NCBI GenBank assembly: GCA_014058105.1 | Contig: JACGCM010001129.1 | Coordinates: forward strand, 4,351,001-4,415,000 | Length of the DNA: 64,000 bases | Source of the DNA: Kingdonia uniflora | Taxonomy: Eukaryota; Streptophyta; Magnoliopsida; Ranunculales; Circaeasteraceae | Direction: 5' to 3' | In this document: positions 12,472 through 24,144 of the stretch, piece after piece | Layout: each line of letters begins with the position of its first letter | Position numbering within the stretch: position 1 is the stretch's first letter | The notes under the pieces: generated by a model | Told to the model about the DNA's origin: nothing | The model's database searches: none | Seen by the model: only the letters and a program-made list of their open reading frames with translations | Translations under genes and position numbers: made by a program

Positions 12472-13167
12472 TGTAATAGCCTAATTCTAGGTTACAGACT
12501 TAGCCTTTACACTAAATATATTTATAGCGTTTAAGAATAATAGATAATAAACAATAAGACTATTTAGCGTAGAAAACCTTTAAATAGGTTAAAAGCCACG
12601 ACCTCTCCTGAGGATTTTAAGAAAGTGATCATCTTATTGAGATTGCTAGCCTATTACAATGAACGATTTGAGAATATAGGATGATAGAGTAGGAATTTTT
12701 CTATGGTGATCATTCTGCCCCTTATCTGCAGTTCTCCTACTCCTCTTATAGGTTCTCTAATATGACCATTTGATGACCATAAAGTTCCTTAATGATGGAC
12801 ATTACAAAGTGAGTGTGAGATATTCTTTGACTAGGTTATGTAACGTTCCGACCTTTACTGCTGTACAACGGCTCTATTGCTGACTGTGTACTTTGCGCAG
12901 GTCAAACTGCTGGTATAGATGTTGAAAAGGATATCTCAAACTGAGGAAAGTTTGGTTACGTCTTTAGTAGTGCTTCCTGTATGCTGATGAGATCGAGGGT
13001 AAGGTTTGAGTCTGAGATACGAAATAAGCTATTACAAGATGGCTCTCAACCAATAACATGAGTGTTACATGTTTCTGATTGTGCCACGTACTCTGTTGTT
13101 GAGGTCAAAAGTTTATCTGTAGTTCAAAGATTAAGCATGAGCTCGCGATGCGGAATAAGCCACTACA
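12472..13167 (-). repeat. Element C 3' LTR with duplicated start
   Basis: Read on the minus strand it starts TGTAGTGGCTTATTCC at 13167 and ends near 12472 (plus strand TGTAATAGCC). A second, diverged copy of the LTR start with its purine tract lies at 13036-13052, so positions 13037-13167 look like a partial duplication. Without it the LTR would be about 565 bp, the size of the related LTRs. Confidence 0.6.
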
Positions 13168-13390
13168 ATCACCCCCTCTCAGCCAACAGTATGATAATGA
13201 TTATAGGTGAGTGGTGTTGGTTGAGAAGTATCATTAAATGCTGAAGTTATGTCGGGGGTTCATTTCAAATGTCAATTCATGAATCTCTGTTGGTGTCTGT
13301 TGGATTTCCTGGAACCAATGACTGTAGCAAAATATTATTACCTGGGGAATTATTTGGCGTTATAAATATGTAGAGTCTGCTTTGATCTTT

Positions 13391-13399
13391 GTATAAAAG
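13391..13399 (+). promoter_or_regulatory. TATA box before first antisense ORF of element C
   Basis: GTATAAAAG about 80 bases before the ATG at 13473, outside the LTR. A second TATA-like string (TTATAAATA) lies some 30 bases upstream. Confidence 0.45.
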
Positions 13400-13472
13400 G
13401 TATTCTTAGTTCTGTTTTAAGGAGGAAACCCTTCATCTCTGATTTCTTCCTCATTATTTTCTTACGGTAACA

Positions 13473-13811
13473 ATGGTGATGACTAGGACTCAAGCCTGAG
13501 AGTCTAAGATCTGGAGGAAGATGGACGAATTGCGTATCAGGTATTTTGGTTATCAACCGCTGCATCTTCCTACTCCAATTCCTGTATCCCCCACTTTTTA
13601 TCGTATGTCTTATAAAGAAGTGATGGAGGCAGAGGATGATTACTATCAAATGGTACGTTTTCATTACTTGGTGACATCTGAGGCAAAACATCGTAACGGT
13701 CTTTGTCTTCTGGCGGAGGAGGCTGTTACAACTGAAGATGAAGTAGCAAGCGTACGGCCGAGAGAGTCTGTTCAATATCCTGTTAATGATTGGGTCTTGT
13801 TGAAGAAATGA
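13473..13811 (+). pseudogene. First antisense ORF of element C
   Basis: The start MVMTRTQA is followed by one in-frame stop. The frame then stays open from 13521 (MDELRIRYFGYQPLHLPTPI) to a stop at 13811. It contains MSYKEVMEAEDDYYQMVRF and an acidic C-terminal part. Element E has the matching LKLKYFGDQSLEMAIPVPV and element B has the matching IPPAYQGLSEEEAIK. It runs against element C. A plant extra-ORF protein of unknown function; it may be the first exon of a longer gene. Confidence 0.55.
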
Positions 13812-14510
13812 GGCCTTCTGTCTGTCTCAAGCATACGGGGAGGTGTGGAGGATGCAGATGATCATTTTCTTCCATGGACCATAGTTCTTTTACCGTGAAG
13901 AAGGCCTATCATCTTTGAATTCTGTTTCTAACTTCCCTGTGTCTTGTAGCATGGGATCAAAGTTTGGGGTCTGCTTCTTCTGTGAACTATTCGTGCCAAG
14001 AAAAGGATTTCGAGCTGATACTTGATGTAAATTAAAGTAATCTGTAAAATCTCTATTGTAAAGTATTCTGTAAGAGTAATTTTTGGACTGAATAAAATAT
14101 ATGGCTTTTGTTATGATGATACTGTGCCTTCGGGCATGGTTGTTTTCTCTTTCTATTTGTACCATTGGTGGTGGTAATATAGATAAGTAGGTGTCATGGG
14201 TATGAAGGGAAAAAAATGGTAGTGAGAGTTGAGGTAAAATTTAGAGAAGGTCGAGTTGTTTGTTCGAACTGGAAGTCTTATGTTTATGCGAGCTGTGAGA
14301 CTGGGTTGAGATGGAGTTGTGTGTGTGACTATTTGGCTAGCTGTCGTCATGGCTGCTGCCATGCACACGTCTAAGGGGATATTTTGTGTTATGGGGGTAA
14401 TGATTTTTTAGTATATTCAGCATATATTTTTTACTGTTCTAGAGATGTTCGCACCAATACTTTTTGAGGAAAATCTGTGGGGTGATTGATTCTGCAGAGA
14501 TTTTCCTTTG

Positions 14511-14518
14511 TCTATAAG
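14511..14518 (+). promoter_or_regulatory. TATA box before second antisense ORF of element C
   Basis: TCTATAAG about 60 bases before the ATG at 14573. Confidence 0.4.
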
Positions 14519-14572
14519 TAGGGATTCCTTGGTGTTGTTACTTGTATTGTTCTGGAGTTGTTTTGTTCGAGC

Positions 14573-14650
14573 ATGGTGAGGACTCATTTTCAGCGTACGC
14601 AGCAGGAGGCGGATGGCTGGTTTCATATCAAGGTTGTTAAATTCTGTGTA
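14573..14650 (+). pseudogene. Second antisense ORF of element C, start only
   Basis: MVRTHFQRTQQEADGWFHIK resembles the start of the second unit in element B (TQSQR...VAEGRLSIKIAKV) and of G (MVKTRSQR). It is cut after about 25 codons where sequence of element D begins. Confidence 0.45.
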
Positions 14651-15294
14651 GTGTGAATGTCTTACCTTACTCGGTCTATCAAGAATTTGGACTTGGAAAA
14701 CTCAAACCTACCCGAATGACACTTCAATTGGCTGATAGGTTGATACGATACCCACGTGGTATCCTTGAGGATATTCTTATCAAGGTTGATACTCTCATTT
14801 TTCTTGTGGACTTTGTTGTTTTGGACATTGAAGATGTCACGAATCTAAGCTGCGAGATCCCCGTCATATTGGGCCGCCCTTTCCTTGCGACTGCTCATGC
14901 CATTATTAATTACTTTAATAGGGTCTTACAATTATCAATGGGAGACATGAAGATCAAACTCAATGTTTTTAACAATAATACTCAAGTCTCTCATTCTTAT
15001 GACATGGCTGAGCTGAATATGATTGACTCCCTAGTTTACAATTCGTTCCCTAAATTATTTTCTAAGGACCCCTTAAAATCATGTCTTGTGAACTTTGGTA
15101 AGGACTTTGATGAAGATACGATCGTTGACGAATTTAATGCCTTACTCGACTTAACTCCTATTTTTAACATGTCCAAATGGAGACTTAGACTGGAACCTCT
15201 TGAGCCATCAGCTACTTATCAATTTCATTCATTGTTAAGCCACCCTAGCTGGACCTCAAGCCATTACCCAAAACTCTCAAGTATGCCTTTCTAG
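14641..15294 (+). pseudogene. Element D protease remnant and spacer
   Basis: The frame opens in the middle of an aspartic protease. The N-terminal half with the catalytic D-T/S-G is missing, but the distal flap-like part (MTLQLADRLIRYPRGILEDI) and the conserved ILGRPFLATAHAIINY are present. A spacer with NMSKWRLRLEPLEPS follows, as in Athila polyproteins. A frameshift near 15250 moves the frame into that of the reverse transcriptase (the LKPLPKTLKYAFLGDF stretch). Confidence 0.75.
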
Positions 15295-16790
15295 GTGATT
15301 TTAAAACTCTACCTATGATAATAGCTTCTAATCGAGATACTGACCAAGAAGGTAGACTGTTGAGTGTTCTTAGAAAACATAAATTAGCCATAAGGTGGTC
15401 TATAGTAGACTTGAAAGGAATAAGCCCTGCCGTGTGCATACATCGCATCAATCTCGAGGAAGGTGCTAAAAATTCATGCGAGATGCAACGACGTTTAAAT
15501 ACAACTATGATGGAGGTGGTTAAGAAGGAAGTTCTCAAGCTATTAGACTCGGGTATCATATACCCCATTTCGGATAGAAATTGTGTCAGCCTTGTTCAAG
15601 TTGTACCCAAGATATCAGGGATTACTGTAAATAAAAATGAGAATAATGAATTAATCCCTACCCGATGACCACCATGTGGCGCGTTTGTATCAATTACAGA
15701 AAGTTGAACACGGTCACTAGGAAAGATCATTTTCCTCGTCCATTTATTGATCAAATGTTTGAGCGATTAGCGGGAAAAAGTTATTATTGCTTTTTTGATG
15801 GTTATTCTGGATATAATCAGATCCCCATCGCTATAGAAGATCAGGAGAAAACCATATTCACATGTCCCTACAAGACTTATGCTTATCGACGTATGTTATT
15901 TGGTTTGTGTAATGCACCCGCTATATTTTAACATTATATGATGAGCATTTTCTCTGATATGGTTGATAAATTTATCAAAATCTTCATGGATGATTTTTCA
16001 GTGTTTGGTTCCTCTTTTGATGAATGTTTGTACCATTTGGAGCTCGTGCAAGAATGATGAACACAAACCAATTTGGTGCTAAACTGGGAAAAGTGTCACT
16101 TCATGGTGACATAAGGGATAGTTCTTGGGCATATCATCTCCAACAAAGGGATAGAAGTTGATAAGGCCAAAATCGATATTATTTCTTCCTTACCTTCTCC
16201 TCGGACGGTTAAGGCCATTTGATCATTTCTAGGCCATGAGGGGTTTTATCGTCGGTTCATCAAAGATTTTAGCTGAATTTCCCAACCCTTGTGTAATTTA
16301 CTTGTTAAGGACACTGATTTCCACTTTGATGATAAATGTTCTAGAGCTTTTGAGAAGCTCAAACTTCTATTAACTTCCCCTCCAATTATCCAACTGCCCA
16401 ACTGGGATTTTCCATTTGAATTGATGTGCGATACATTTGACTATGCTATTAAAGTAGTTTTAGGGCAAAGAGTAGATAAAAAATCTCATGTTATTTAATA
16501 TGCCAGTCATCCGCTCAATGATGCAAAATGAATTACTCCACCACTGAGAAGGAGTTATTAGCCATTGTGTTTGCATTTAAAAAATTTTGGTCATATCTTG
16601 TTGGATCCAAAATCATTGTCTACACCGATCACGGAGCCTTAAAATATTTGTTATCCAAAAAGGATGCTAAGCCTCAGTTAATCCGATGGATCCTCATATT
16701 ATAAGAATTTGACATCGAAATTCGAGATAAGAAAGGTGTTAAAAATGTTGTAGCAGACCATTTATCCCTACTTCTGATCGAAGGTGGTGA
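15295..16790 (+). pseudogene. Element D reverse transcriptase and RNase H
   Basis: Reverse transcriptase motifs are readable across stops and frameshifts: GISPAVCIHRINLEEGA, KLLDSGIIYPISD, INYRKLNTVTRKDHFPRPF, the catalytic FFDGYSGYNQI, FGLCNAPAIF and the FMDD box (FMDDFSVFG). Then come GHIISNKGIEVDKAKI and the RNase H part with [27 protein letters not shown] and the third acid in [13 protein letters not shown]. There are at least eight stops or frame changes, so no enzyme can be made. Confidence 0.85.
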
Positions 16791-18123
16791 AGATCTCCTC
16801 CCTATCTTAGAGACATTTCTTGATGAACAACTTATGAATATTATACAACTACCTTGGTATATCAACATTGTCAATTATCTTGCTACTGAAGGATTATCTG
16901 ACCACTGGTCTAAGCAAGATAAAACCCAATTCTTACACGATGTTAGACATTTCAGTTGGGACGATCCTTATCTGTATAAATTTTGTTCTAACCAAGTTAT
17001 TAGAAGATACATTCCAAATAATGAGTTCCAGAGCGTACTCATGCTTTGCCATACCTATGCCTGTGAAGGGCATTTTAGTGCCAAGAAAATGGCTGCCAAA
17101 ATTCTTCAATTTGGTCTTTATTGGTCTACCCTTTTCCGTAATACACAGACCTTTTGTTTTACTTGTAATAAATGTCAGAGGACCGGCAATATTTCTCATT
17201 GTAACATAATGCCCCTAAACAACATTCTTATTATTGAAATGTTTAATGTTTGGGGCATAGATTTTATGGGTCCGTTTCCTTCATCTTGTGGAAACCTTTA
17301 TATTCTAGTCGCAGTAGACTATGTCTCCAAATGGGTCAAAACAGTAGCATGTCCTACAAATGACCATAAGCCTGTGGTTAGATTTATAAAAGCCATTTTA
17401 AATCATTTTGACACTCCTCGAGCAGTTATTAGTGATGGCGGGAATTATTTTTGCAATCGTGTTCTTAAAACTTTATTGAAAAATTATTCTATCACTCATA
17501 AAGTTGTCACACCTTACCATCCACAAACAAGTGGTCAAGTAGAAGTTTTCAATCGGGAGATTAAAAGAATTTTAGAAAAAGTTATTCGAACTAATCGTAA
17601 AGATTGGTCAGATCGTCTTGATGACTTTTGTGGGTATAGTCACTGATTAAAATGTTACCCTATGGACTTGTCCTTGGGAAGGCTTGCCACTTGCTAGTGG
17701 AACTAGAACACAAAGCTCTTTGGGCGAAAAAAGCCGTTGACTTTGAGATGGACCAAGCTGGGTCTAAAAGAAAGCTTCAACTTTCTGAGTTGGATGACCT
17801 CCATCATAAAGCTTATGAAAGTTTAAAATTTTATAACGAACATACAAAAGCTTTTCACGATAAATAAATTATTCGTAAAACCTTCGAGTCCAAACAAAAG
17901 GTATTGCTTTATAACTCTGAGCATCGTCTATTTCCTGGAAAACTGAGATTCCGTTGGCATGGCCCCTTTACGGCTAAAAATTGTTTTTCCTCATGGAGCC
18001 GTGGAGGTGGGGGATCCTAAGAATAAAAATATTTTTAAGGTCAATGGCCAACGATTAAAATCGTACTTAAAGTCCTATACTTTTGATGAAGAGATAACAT
18101 TTCTAAATGATCCAGTATATTAG
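16791..18123 (+). pseudogene. Element D integrase
   Basis: The frame is open from before 16834 to 17646. It includes an HHCC zinc finger (HTYACEGH...CFTCNKC) and all three catalytic acids ([30 protein letters not shown]). It breaks at 17620-17650, where the expected stretch between DD and GM is replaced by 26 bases that bring a stop. It resumes at 17652 (LVLGKACHLLVELEHKALWA). The GPF/GPY-type C-terminus follows after a further frameshift (FRWHGPFT, then [19 protein letters not shown]) and ends at 18123. Confidence 0.85.
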
Positions 18124-19314
18124 AACTGATATTGTGTACCCCTATAGTACCATTACAACATCATTTAAGAATGGGGGTATATTAGTTTGGCTGAAGACGG
18201 TAAACTTAGCGCTTCTTGGGAGGCAAGCCATGACACATTCAAGTTAACAATTTTAGTTTTCCTCTTCCCATTTATTTTCTTGTTCTCAAACATTGAGGGC
18301 AATGCTTGATTTAAGTTTGGGTGTAGGAAACCATTTCTTTAAACTCTTTTTGAAGAAAAGTTAAATAATTACATTTTGATAATTTAAGATATATTTTTGA
18401 CAAATTTCCAAACACTTAAACTGATTTTACCTTGACATAAATATTATGGAAGAGCCTAAATTTTGAAATTGCACCAAGTATACACTATAATATTTTGGAA
18501 TATCTTACGCTAGATGTACTATCTTTTTATTAGCGACTAATTTAAGTTAACTTGGAATATTTTTAAAACGTGCACTTTACTGTAGCTTTACAATTAATAC
18601 CTTCAATAGATTTTTGCTCAGTATAAGGGAAATTTAGCATTTATGTTAAGAATAGTTTGCTACAAGGGGAACAATTGCCTAAGAAGAAGTTCATTCCTAA
18701 GAAAAATAGAAGCCAAATGTGCTCTAAAAGCTTTAACGCTACAAGGCACTCGCATGATTAAGAATTGAAAGAGGAAAAATTATCACCAATCACAAGTTTG
18801 ACTATGAACTATGTGAAAGGAGCACAAAAAAATATTACTTGCGAGAATCCTAAGTCTAGGTCATGATGGGGCACCACACCACGACAACCTTACCCTACTG
18901 GCAGGAATTGTCGACTGAAAACTCCTTGCTACGGAGGCTTCACTAAGAAACAATATACTCAAAAGAAAAGGCTTAAAAGAAAAGAAAAGTAAAATTCAGG
19001 GCTTAAAAATATTCTTTGGTATACTTAGGAGAATAGCAAGTTTAAGGATATTTTTATTGGTATATTTTTGTTACAACTAAGTAAGGATAAGTTCATTAGA
19101 AATGAGTCATGTGCATTCTAAAATTGTTTAAAATGTCATTATTGACTTTTGTGGGTATAGTCACTGTAAGCCATCACGAGACAATACTCATCCACTAGGC
19201 TAAACTTGAAGGTTTAATGGTTTTTTTCATATGCTAAATGCAATCGCGCTACCTGCGAAAGTAGCTATTATTTTATTTTACTCGGGACGAGCAAAAGACA
19301 AGTTTGGGGGTATT
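18124..19314 (+). other. Element D 3' untranslated region and polypurine tract
   Basis: No env-like frame is present. The region matches element A (reverse of 1077-2440). It ends with the polypurine tract AAGTTTGGGGGTATT at 19300-19314, directly before the LTR start TGATGAGCGCG. Confidence 0.7.
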
Positions 19315-20540
19315 TGATGAGCGCGTAATTATGACATTCTTAATATACCCAAAAATGTATTTTAATCGTCATTTATATTTAATTTTTGGTACTTATGTAC
19401 GTTTGTTTAATTGCAGCTATTGGAGATGGATATTTGAAACCAAGCTCTTAAAGTCAAGTAAAAATGTCTCCAGCAGTTCATAGCACAAAAAGTCAAAGAC
19501 TCAATATATTTGGTCTCAAGATTGAAGAAATATATACATAAATATTCTTGGAGAATAAGATCAAAGAATATATTGCATCCGAGATCCTTCAATATATTTT
19601 ATATTTAAGATATATGCAAGAGTTTCCATGAAGAAAGATCTCTACATCACTTAAAGGAATTATATGCAAGAATCTTAGGTGATTGGTTGTAAAATTAGAA
19701 GATATTATTGTAAAAATATTATTTACAATTTAATGTATTGTTTCTAAATTTAGGTTCCTTCCCCAATTAAAGGAACCCTCCCCCCATTGTAAATAGGCAT
19801 CTCATGTTGGAGCAAGTTTAGAAGAAATAAAGTTAGTTTTATTTAATTGTTTTCTTCTTCTCTTTTAGTTTAATTTTTGCTAATGTCTTCATTAATTGCT
19901 GATGTGATGAAGTTCTAGATGAGCAGCTAATCTCCTAGCTAAGACTAGGATGAGGCCTCTTCTTGGATGAGCAATAGTTAGTATTAATTAGATTTTAATT
20001 GGTTTTCTCTTATTACTTAAGGATTGTTAAGTTAGTGCATCATATCAAAGGCTTGACCAAAGCTTCGATTTGGTGTATGATAACTTTGGATACAAACAAG
20101 TGCTACTAACCGTAGATTTGATTTGGAGATCTAAACAAGAGGAAATACTAGAAAACTCACTCAAGCCTGACCATGGTTGAGTTGATAATTCTCTAAGATA
20201 CTCTTCACCATCACTTAAAAGCATAACCACTAAATGCTTGACCAAAGATTTAGTAGTTTATTTTACAACATCGTATGTGTCCTAACAATAACATATGGTG
20301 GGTGGAGATATTAGGATCTAGTTATATATCGATTAATGCTTCAAAAGGTAGAGGCCAAGTCCGAACCTTAGCTCTCTCCTTCATTAAGTTTTATAATTAG
20401 TTTTTATTTATTCTTCTTAGATTTATATCTTATAAAATCGTAATTCGGCCTAGAAAATATTTGTTTTCCCAAACCTCGTGGATTTATTCCTACTCAACCG
20501 TGCTACGATTCGACAGTCGTACTTTGATCGGGTATTTTGC
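19315..20540 (+). repeat. Element D 3' LTR (right end uncertain)
   Basis: It starts TGATGAGCGCG after the polypurine tract and matches the left LTR fragment up to about 20364. Beyond that only one copy exists, so the end is estimated from Athila-like sequence (GTGCTACGATTCGAC, then GATCGGGTATTTTG) that fades near 20540. Confidence 0.6.
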
Positions 20541-21036
20541 TAGAAGCTCTAAAAAATTCTTATTAAGAATTTTTGATGAAAAATTGACCAAATCGCTCGA
20601 ATGAAATTTGGAGTCGTTCGAACTACTTCTGGTCTATTCGAATAGACTTGTTCTCTATTCGAATAGATAAAGTTCAGAGTGTCATGTTCAAACAGACTTT
20701 TAGTTTATTCGAATATACTTTTTTTCTGTTCGAACGGAGACTTATTCTTTTTTGACATAGGCGCCATTCAGCCTATTATTAGTGCATTTAAGGGCATAAT
20801 TGTCCTATTTTGTAACTAGGAACTTGTAACCCTTATAAAAATGGCAAGGCTAGGCAAGATCTAGGAGGTTAGATCAATGTAAATTCTGATAGTGAGAGAC
20901 TTAGTGTTTGAAAGAAATTCAATTATAATTAATATCGATTAAGTAATTGAAGCTCTAAAAGGGAATTCTCCCACCAATTGTGTGTTCTTCATACTATTTC
21001 TTCTATTTAGGGTTTCTCAATTTGTATTGTGGATTA
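20541..21036 (+). other. Unassigned LTR-like segment with palindromes
   Basis: No gene is seen. It holds perfect palindromes centred on TTCGAA at 20632-20647 (16 bp) and 20654-20667 (14 bp), with two imperfect ones at about 20702-20719 and 20726-20739. A TATA box (CTTATAAAAATGG) follows near 20835. This looks like a U3 promoter region of a chromovirus LTR, but no partner copy is in the window. Confidence 0.35.
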
Positions 21037-21286
21037 GTCCAAGAGAATCCTCTAAAATAGGATTACTCTAGTAGTTTTCTTATTGCTGGGGAATGTAGAA
21101 AGAAATGTAGAGATCTCCTATATATAAGAAATCCTAGGGTAAGAGAAGGGGGTGTTGAGTTTTGAGAGAGAGGGAAGAACCCTAGAAGAACTAGAGGGAA
21201 TTAAAAGAGAGCTTGTTGTAATAGTTTTAAGGAATAACAAAGTTTGTTTATTCGTTAATTTGCTTTCGTGATCTTAGTATTTAGCA
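21037..21286 (+). repeat. Element F 5' LTR (5'-truncated)
   Basis: It matches 33283-33539, including GGGGGTGTTGAGTTTTGA and the terminal TTAGCA. The first roughly 90 bp of the right LTR have no clear partner here. It is followed by a possible primer site (TTGGTTCCAGAGA). Confidence 0.65.
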
Positions 21287-22954
21287 AATTGGTTCCAGAG
21301 ATAGATTAAACTTGACCGAGATTTTTTTTACAAAGATGGGTAAGAGAATACCAAAAGAACTGATCAAACTCACACAAGGAGAGTGTTTAAAATTGGAATC
21401 TATTACAGAGTTAACGGCTTCCAACAACCACATGGCAAAACAAATTAAAGCGATGTTAGTTACGGTGATAGCAAGTCTGGCAAGAGTACCTCATTTGAAG
21501 TTGTACGTGACAAAGTTGGCGATAACGAGGGACGTTCAAGTAAACGAAGAGGAAAAAGTCTTCAAATGGGCATCTTTATGTGCAATAGGCGACTAGCGGG
21601 CATCAATCCTATGAACCCGCCGCCTTTGCGAGAATTAGGGCGAGGGAAGGAAATAATTTTTTCCCGAGATCATGTAGAGAGGCTCGAATCAGAAGGGGAA
21701 ATGACCCATGTTTGCAATTCGTATGCAGGTCTGACCGTGGATGTCAAAAGCGTCAATAAATTCGTGGATTCGCTAGAAGTTGAGGATTACAATAATAACC
21801 AAATCCACTGGCCTATGTCGAGAAATCCAAACGACAACACCACAATTGGCATTAGGTAAGAAATGCCACAAGAAGGGAGAGAGGGGCCTCCTACAGTTCT
21901 GGTAACCGGCGAACAAAGGAGGGAGACCCAAAATATCACCAGGGATAGCGTGAGCAGCAAGATTTCTCGTAGTTCAAACCAAGGAATCGGTGATGAAGAC
22001 GTTGGCATGCCAACGTCAAGATATGGAATGGGCATGGGCGTGCTTTTATGAGGGTAGGGCACATACGAGTGTGCCTCTAAATGGCATAAACATCGAGGGC
22101 ATGGGAGAAGATACATTGGAATTCTGGCAGGGCATACAGATCAAGGGCAAGGTGTGGCAAGCATAGGATAAGGTATGGAGGGCGTAAAGAAGGGCATACT
22201 AGGAGCCGATCAAGGCATGCCACAATAGGGTGTGCTAATGGGTGGCATGCCACACGTGACTAACATACGTTTGCACTACATAGGTGCGTCTACTACTGGG
22301 GCACGTTTGCATAGTGCCAGCCAACCTCATCCTCCTTCTTCGAACCCAACTGTAACAACTGCGGGTAAAGGGAAGAGAGGGACACCAAGGCCTCCCCCCA
22401 ACGATGACACCAACAATCATTGCTCCTCCGATCATCTTAGAAATCTAAGATGCATTGGTGACACCGACAGTCGCGACGCTGACATAGCCATCAGTTACAA
22501 TAGACACGGGTAGACTACCAGCATCTTCCTTGGTCCTTACCTTCGCCAAACAGTCCCGACAACAACCATTCCCTCATGGGTTCTTGATTCGCAGGTTCTG
22601 CACATGAATTCTGGTGTAGCGCTTCGCAGCATTAAGGAAAATAGTAATGGGTTCTCCGGGAATGTTAGCGACGATGGTAGACATCAATAACATAATTTGG
22701 GTAGATGAATTTGTCAGCGGGAACAACATCTTATGTGCCCCCTCAACCACAGAGGGCCTCTACGCTTCCTTAGGAACTAAGATATTCTAGTTAGGGTAGT
22801 CAACAGAGACAATGGGTGTAGAGAAATAGGTTCTCAACTGAAAATAGGTATTGGGAAGACTCTGACCAGAGAGGACACAAGGATATATACGGTTTCCATT
22901 ACAAAAGAGTTTGAGGTTACGGTAACGTGCCGAATAACTTCATAACACGTTCTC
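21287..22954 (+). pseudogene. Element F leader and degenerate 5' coding part
   Basis: After the putative primer site, open stretches occur in shifting frames. The first (21336-21596) reads MGKRIPKELIKLTQGECLKL and is helix-rich; the next runs 21566-21859. The following 22040-22260 repeats GGGCAT-like units without an open frame. Then a proline-rich stretch (22232-22513) appears. They may be an N-terminal gag region, but no family motif is recognised; I assign them only from position. Confidence 0.35.
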
Positions 22955-24053
22955 TAATCGATTATAAGCCGACGTCTTAAAAGACCTGTAAGTGCACGGT
23001 ATACCATTGAGTACAAATGGTAGCGAGGTCGCATTCCAAGAAACATTTTGTACGATTTATGTGTCGGGCTATTAATTTTATCCAATAGGAATACTTATTA
23101 CTAGGTTTTAAAATGAAGAAAACAAATAAAAAGGTTTTGACATGAGGAGTAAGAACCAAGGTTCGATTCCACTTCACCCATTGTAACCATAAAATAGTAT
23201 ACTTAATTAGAGTATGTCAGAAATTTCCATATCACATATCCTTGGTCGGGTATATGCAATACATCATGAGATAAGAAAATAATCATTGGGAATTACTCAT
23301 AAGCCACCTACTCCAACCATGGTCTGGTTGTCAAGAATGGGTTATGTTATCTTCTCCATGTTCCAAACCATCTTGTAATGGTCGAGCAAGATGGTTTCCT
23401 TAGATTCTTTACTTCTTCAAATCCAAGCTATGGTCAAGCTAGGATCGTAGGAAGAAGAATATGCATTAAAACAAAAGAAGAGAAAGTAACTACTCTAACT
23501 AAACTATGTTATTCTATACTAAGGCTACATTGGGTGGAGCTTTATCTAGCCTTAGCTAAGAGGATTAACAACTTATCCCTTTGATCATTGCCATATTACT
23601 TGGTTAAAGAAAATGACAAGAAAAAGAAAGAAAGAAGAATTAATTGTATTGCCTTGAACTTTGATTTACACTCTCCATATGTGCGAAATAGTAGAATTTT
23701 CCTCCTATTTATAGAGTATAGGAGGGTTTACAAAACATTAACATTAATGTAAAATCCCCTAAATAATGCCTTAGACTATGCATAAATATTACAACTCATG
23801 AGAATAATTTATACATTAAATTCTCTTAAATGGTGTCTTCAATGGGCCTTTGGTTGACAACTTCAAATGAGAATCATTGTTGGAGTGCATCACCTTGTTC
23901 TTTGTTAAAAACTGGAAAAATGTAAGACTCGTTAATCATGTGTCTGATTTATATAAATACAAGTAAAAATACTATTAGTATCACATTTATTTAATAAATG
24001 ACTAGGTAGATATAAATTTAGGAGTTATATACGTAAATATTACGTATCTATCA
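22955..24053 (-). repeat. Solo LTR of family A
   Basis: It matches 5432-6555 end to end (start mutated to TAATCGATTATAAGCC, end GTATCTATCA) with no internal region. The flanks TTCTC and TTCTG agree at four of five positions, which fits an aged target duplication inside element F. Confidence 0.8.
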
Positions 24054-24144
24054 TTCTGGTATGAACAACTATCGACCAACAGCAGGTATTGAAGCCACTA
24101 GGTATGAACAACAACCACAGTATGGTACTTAGGGGTATGGCTAC

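Larger units (their letters stand above)
12472..14640 (-). mobile_element. Element C: Tat fragment (3' LTR plus antisense ORFs)
   Basis: A reverse-oriented Tat LTR is followed by a polypurine tract (13168-13185 on the minus strand, a run of five G) and two antisense ORF starts on the plus strand. The fragment ends abruptly near 14640, where protease of element D begins. One deletion therefore probably removed the rest of C together with the 5' half of D. Confidence 0.65.
11564..20540 (+). mobile_element. Element D: Athila LTR retrotransposon, interrupted
   Basis: Direct repeats 11564-12471 and about 19460-20364 bracket a plus-strand Athila pol. The left LTR is interrupted by B on one side and C on the other. 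The rest of that LTR, the primer site, gag and the start of protease have been lost together with the far end of C. Athila assignment rests on the pol sequence (for example KDHFPRPFIDQMFERLAG and FMDDFSVFG) and on the polypurine tract. The exact right end is not resolved. Confidence 0.75.

Noticed and set aside
18124..19314. Possible env-like gene after pol of element D
   Set aside because: No long frame, signal peptide or membrane segment; the region matches the non-coding 3' region of element A.
21032..21036. GATTA at both edges of element F as target duplication
   Set aside because: The left LTR lacks its TG end, so a 5-bp match there can be chance; kept only as a note.
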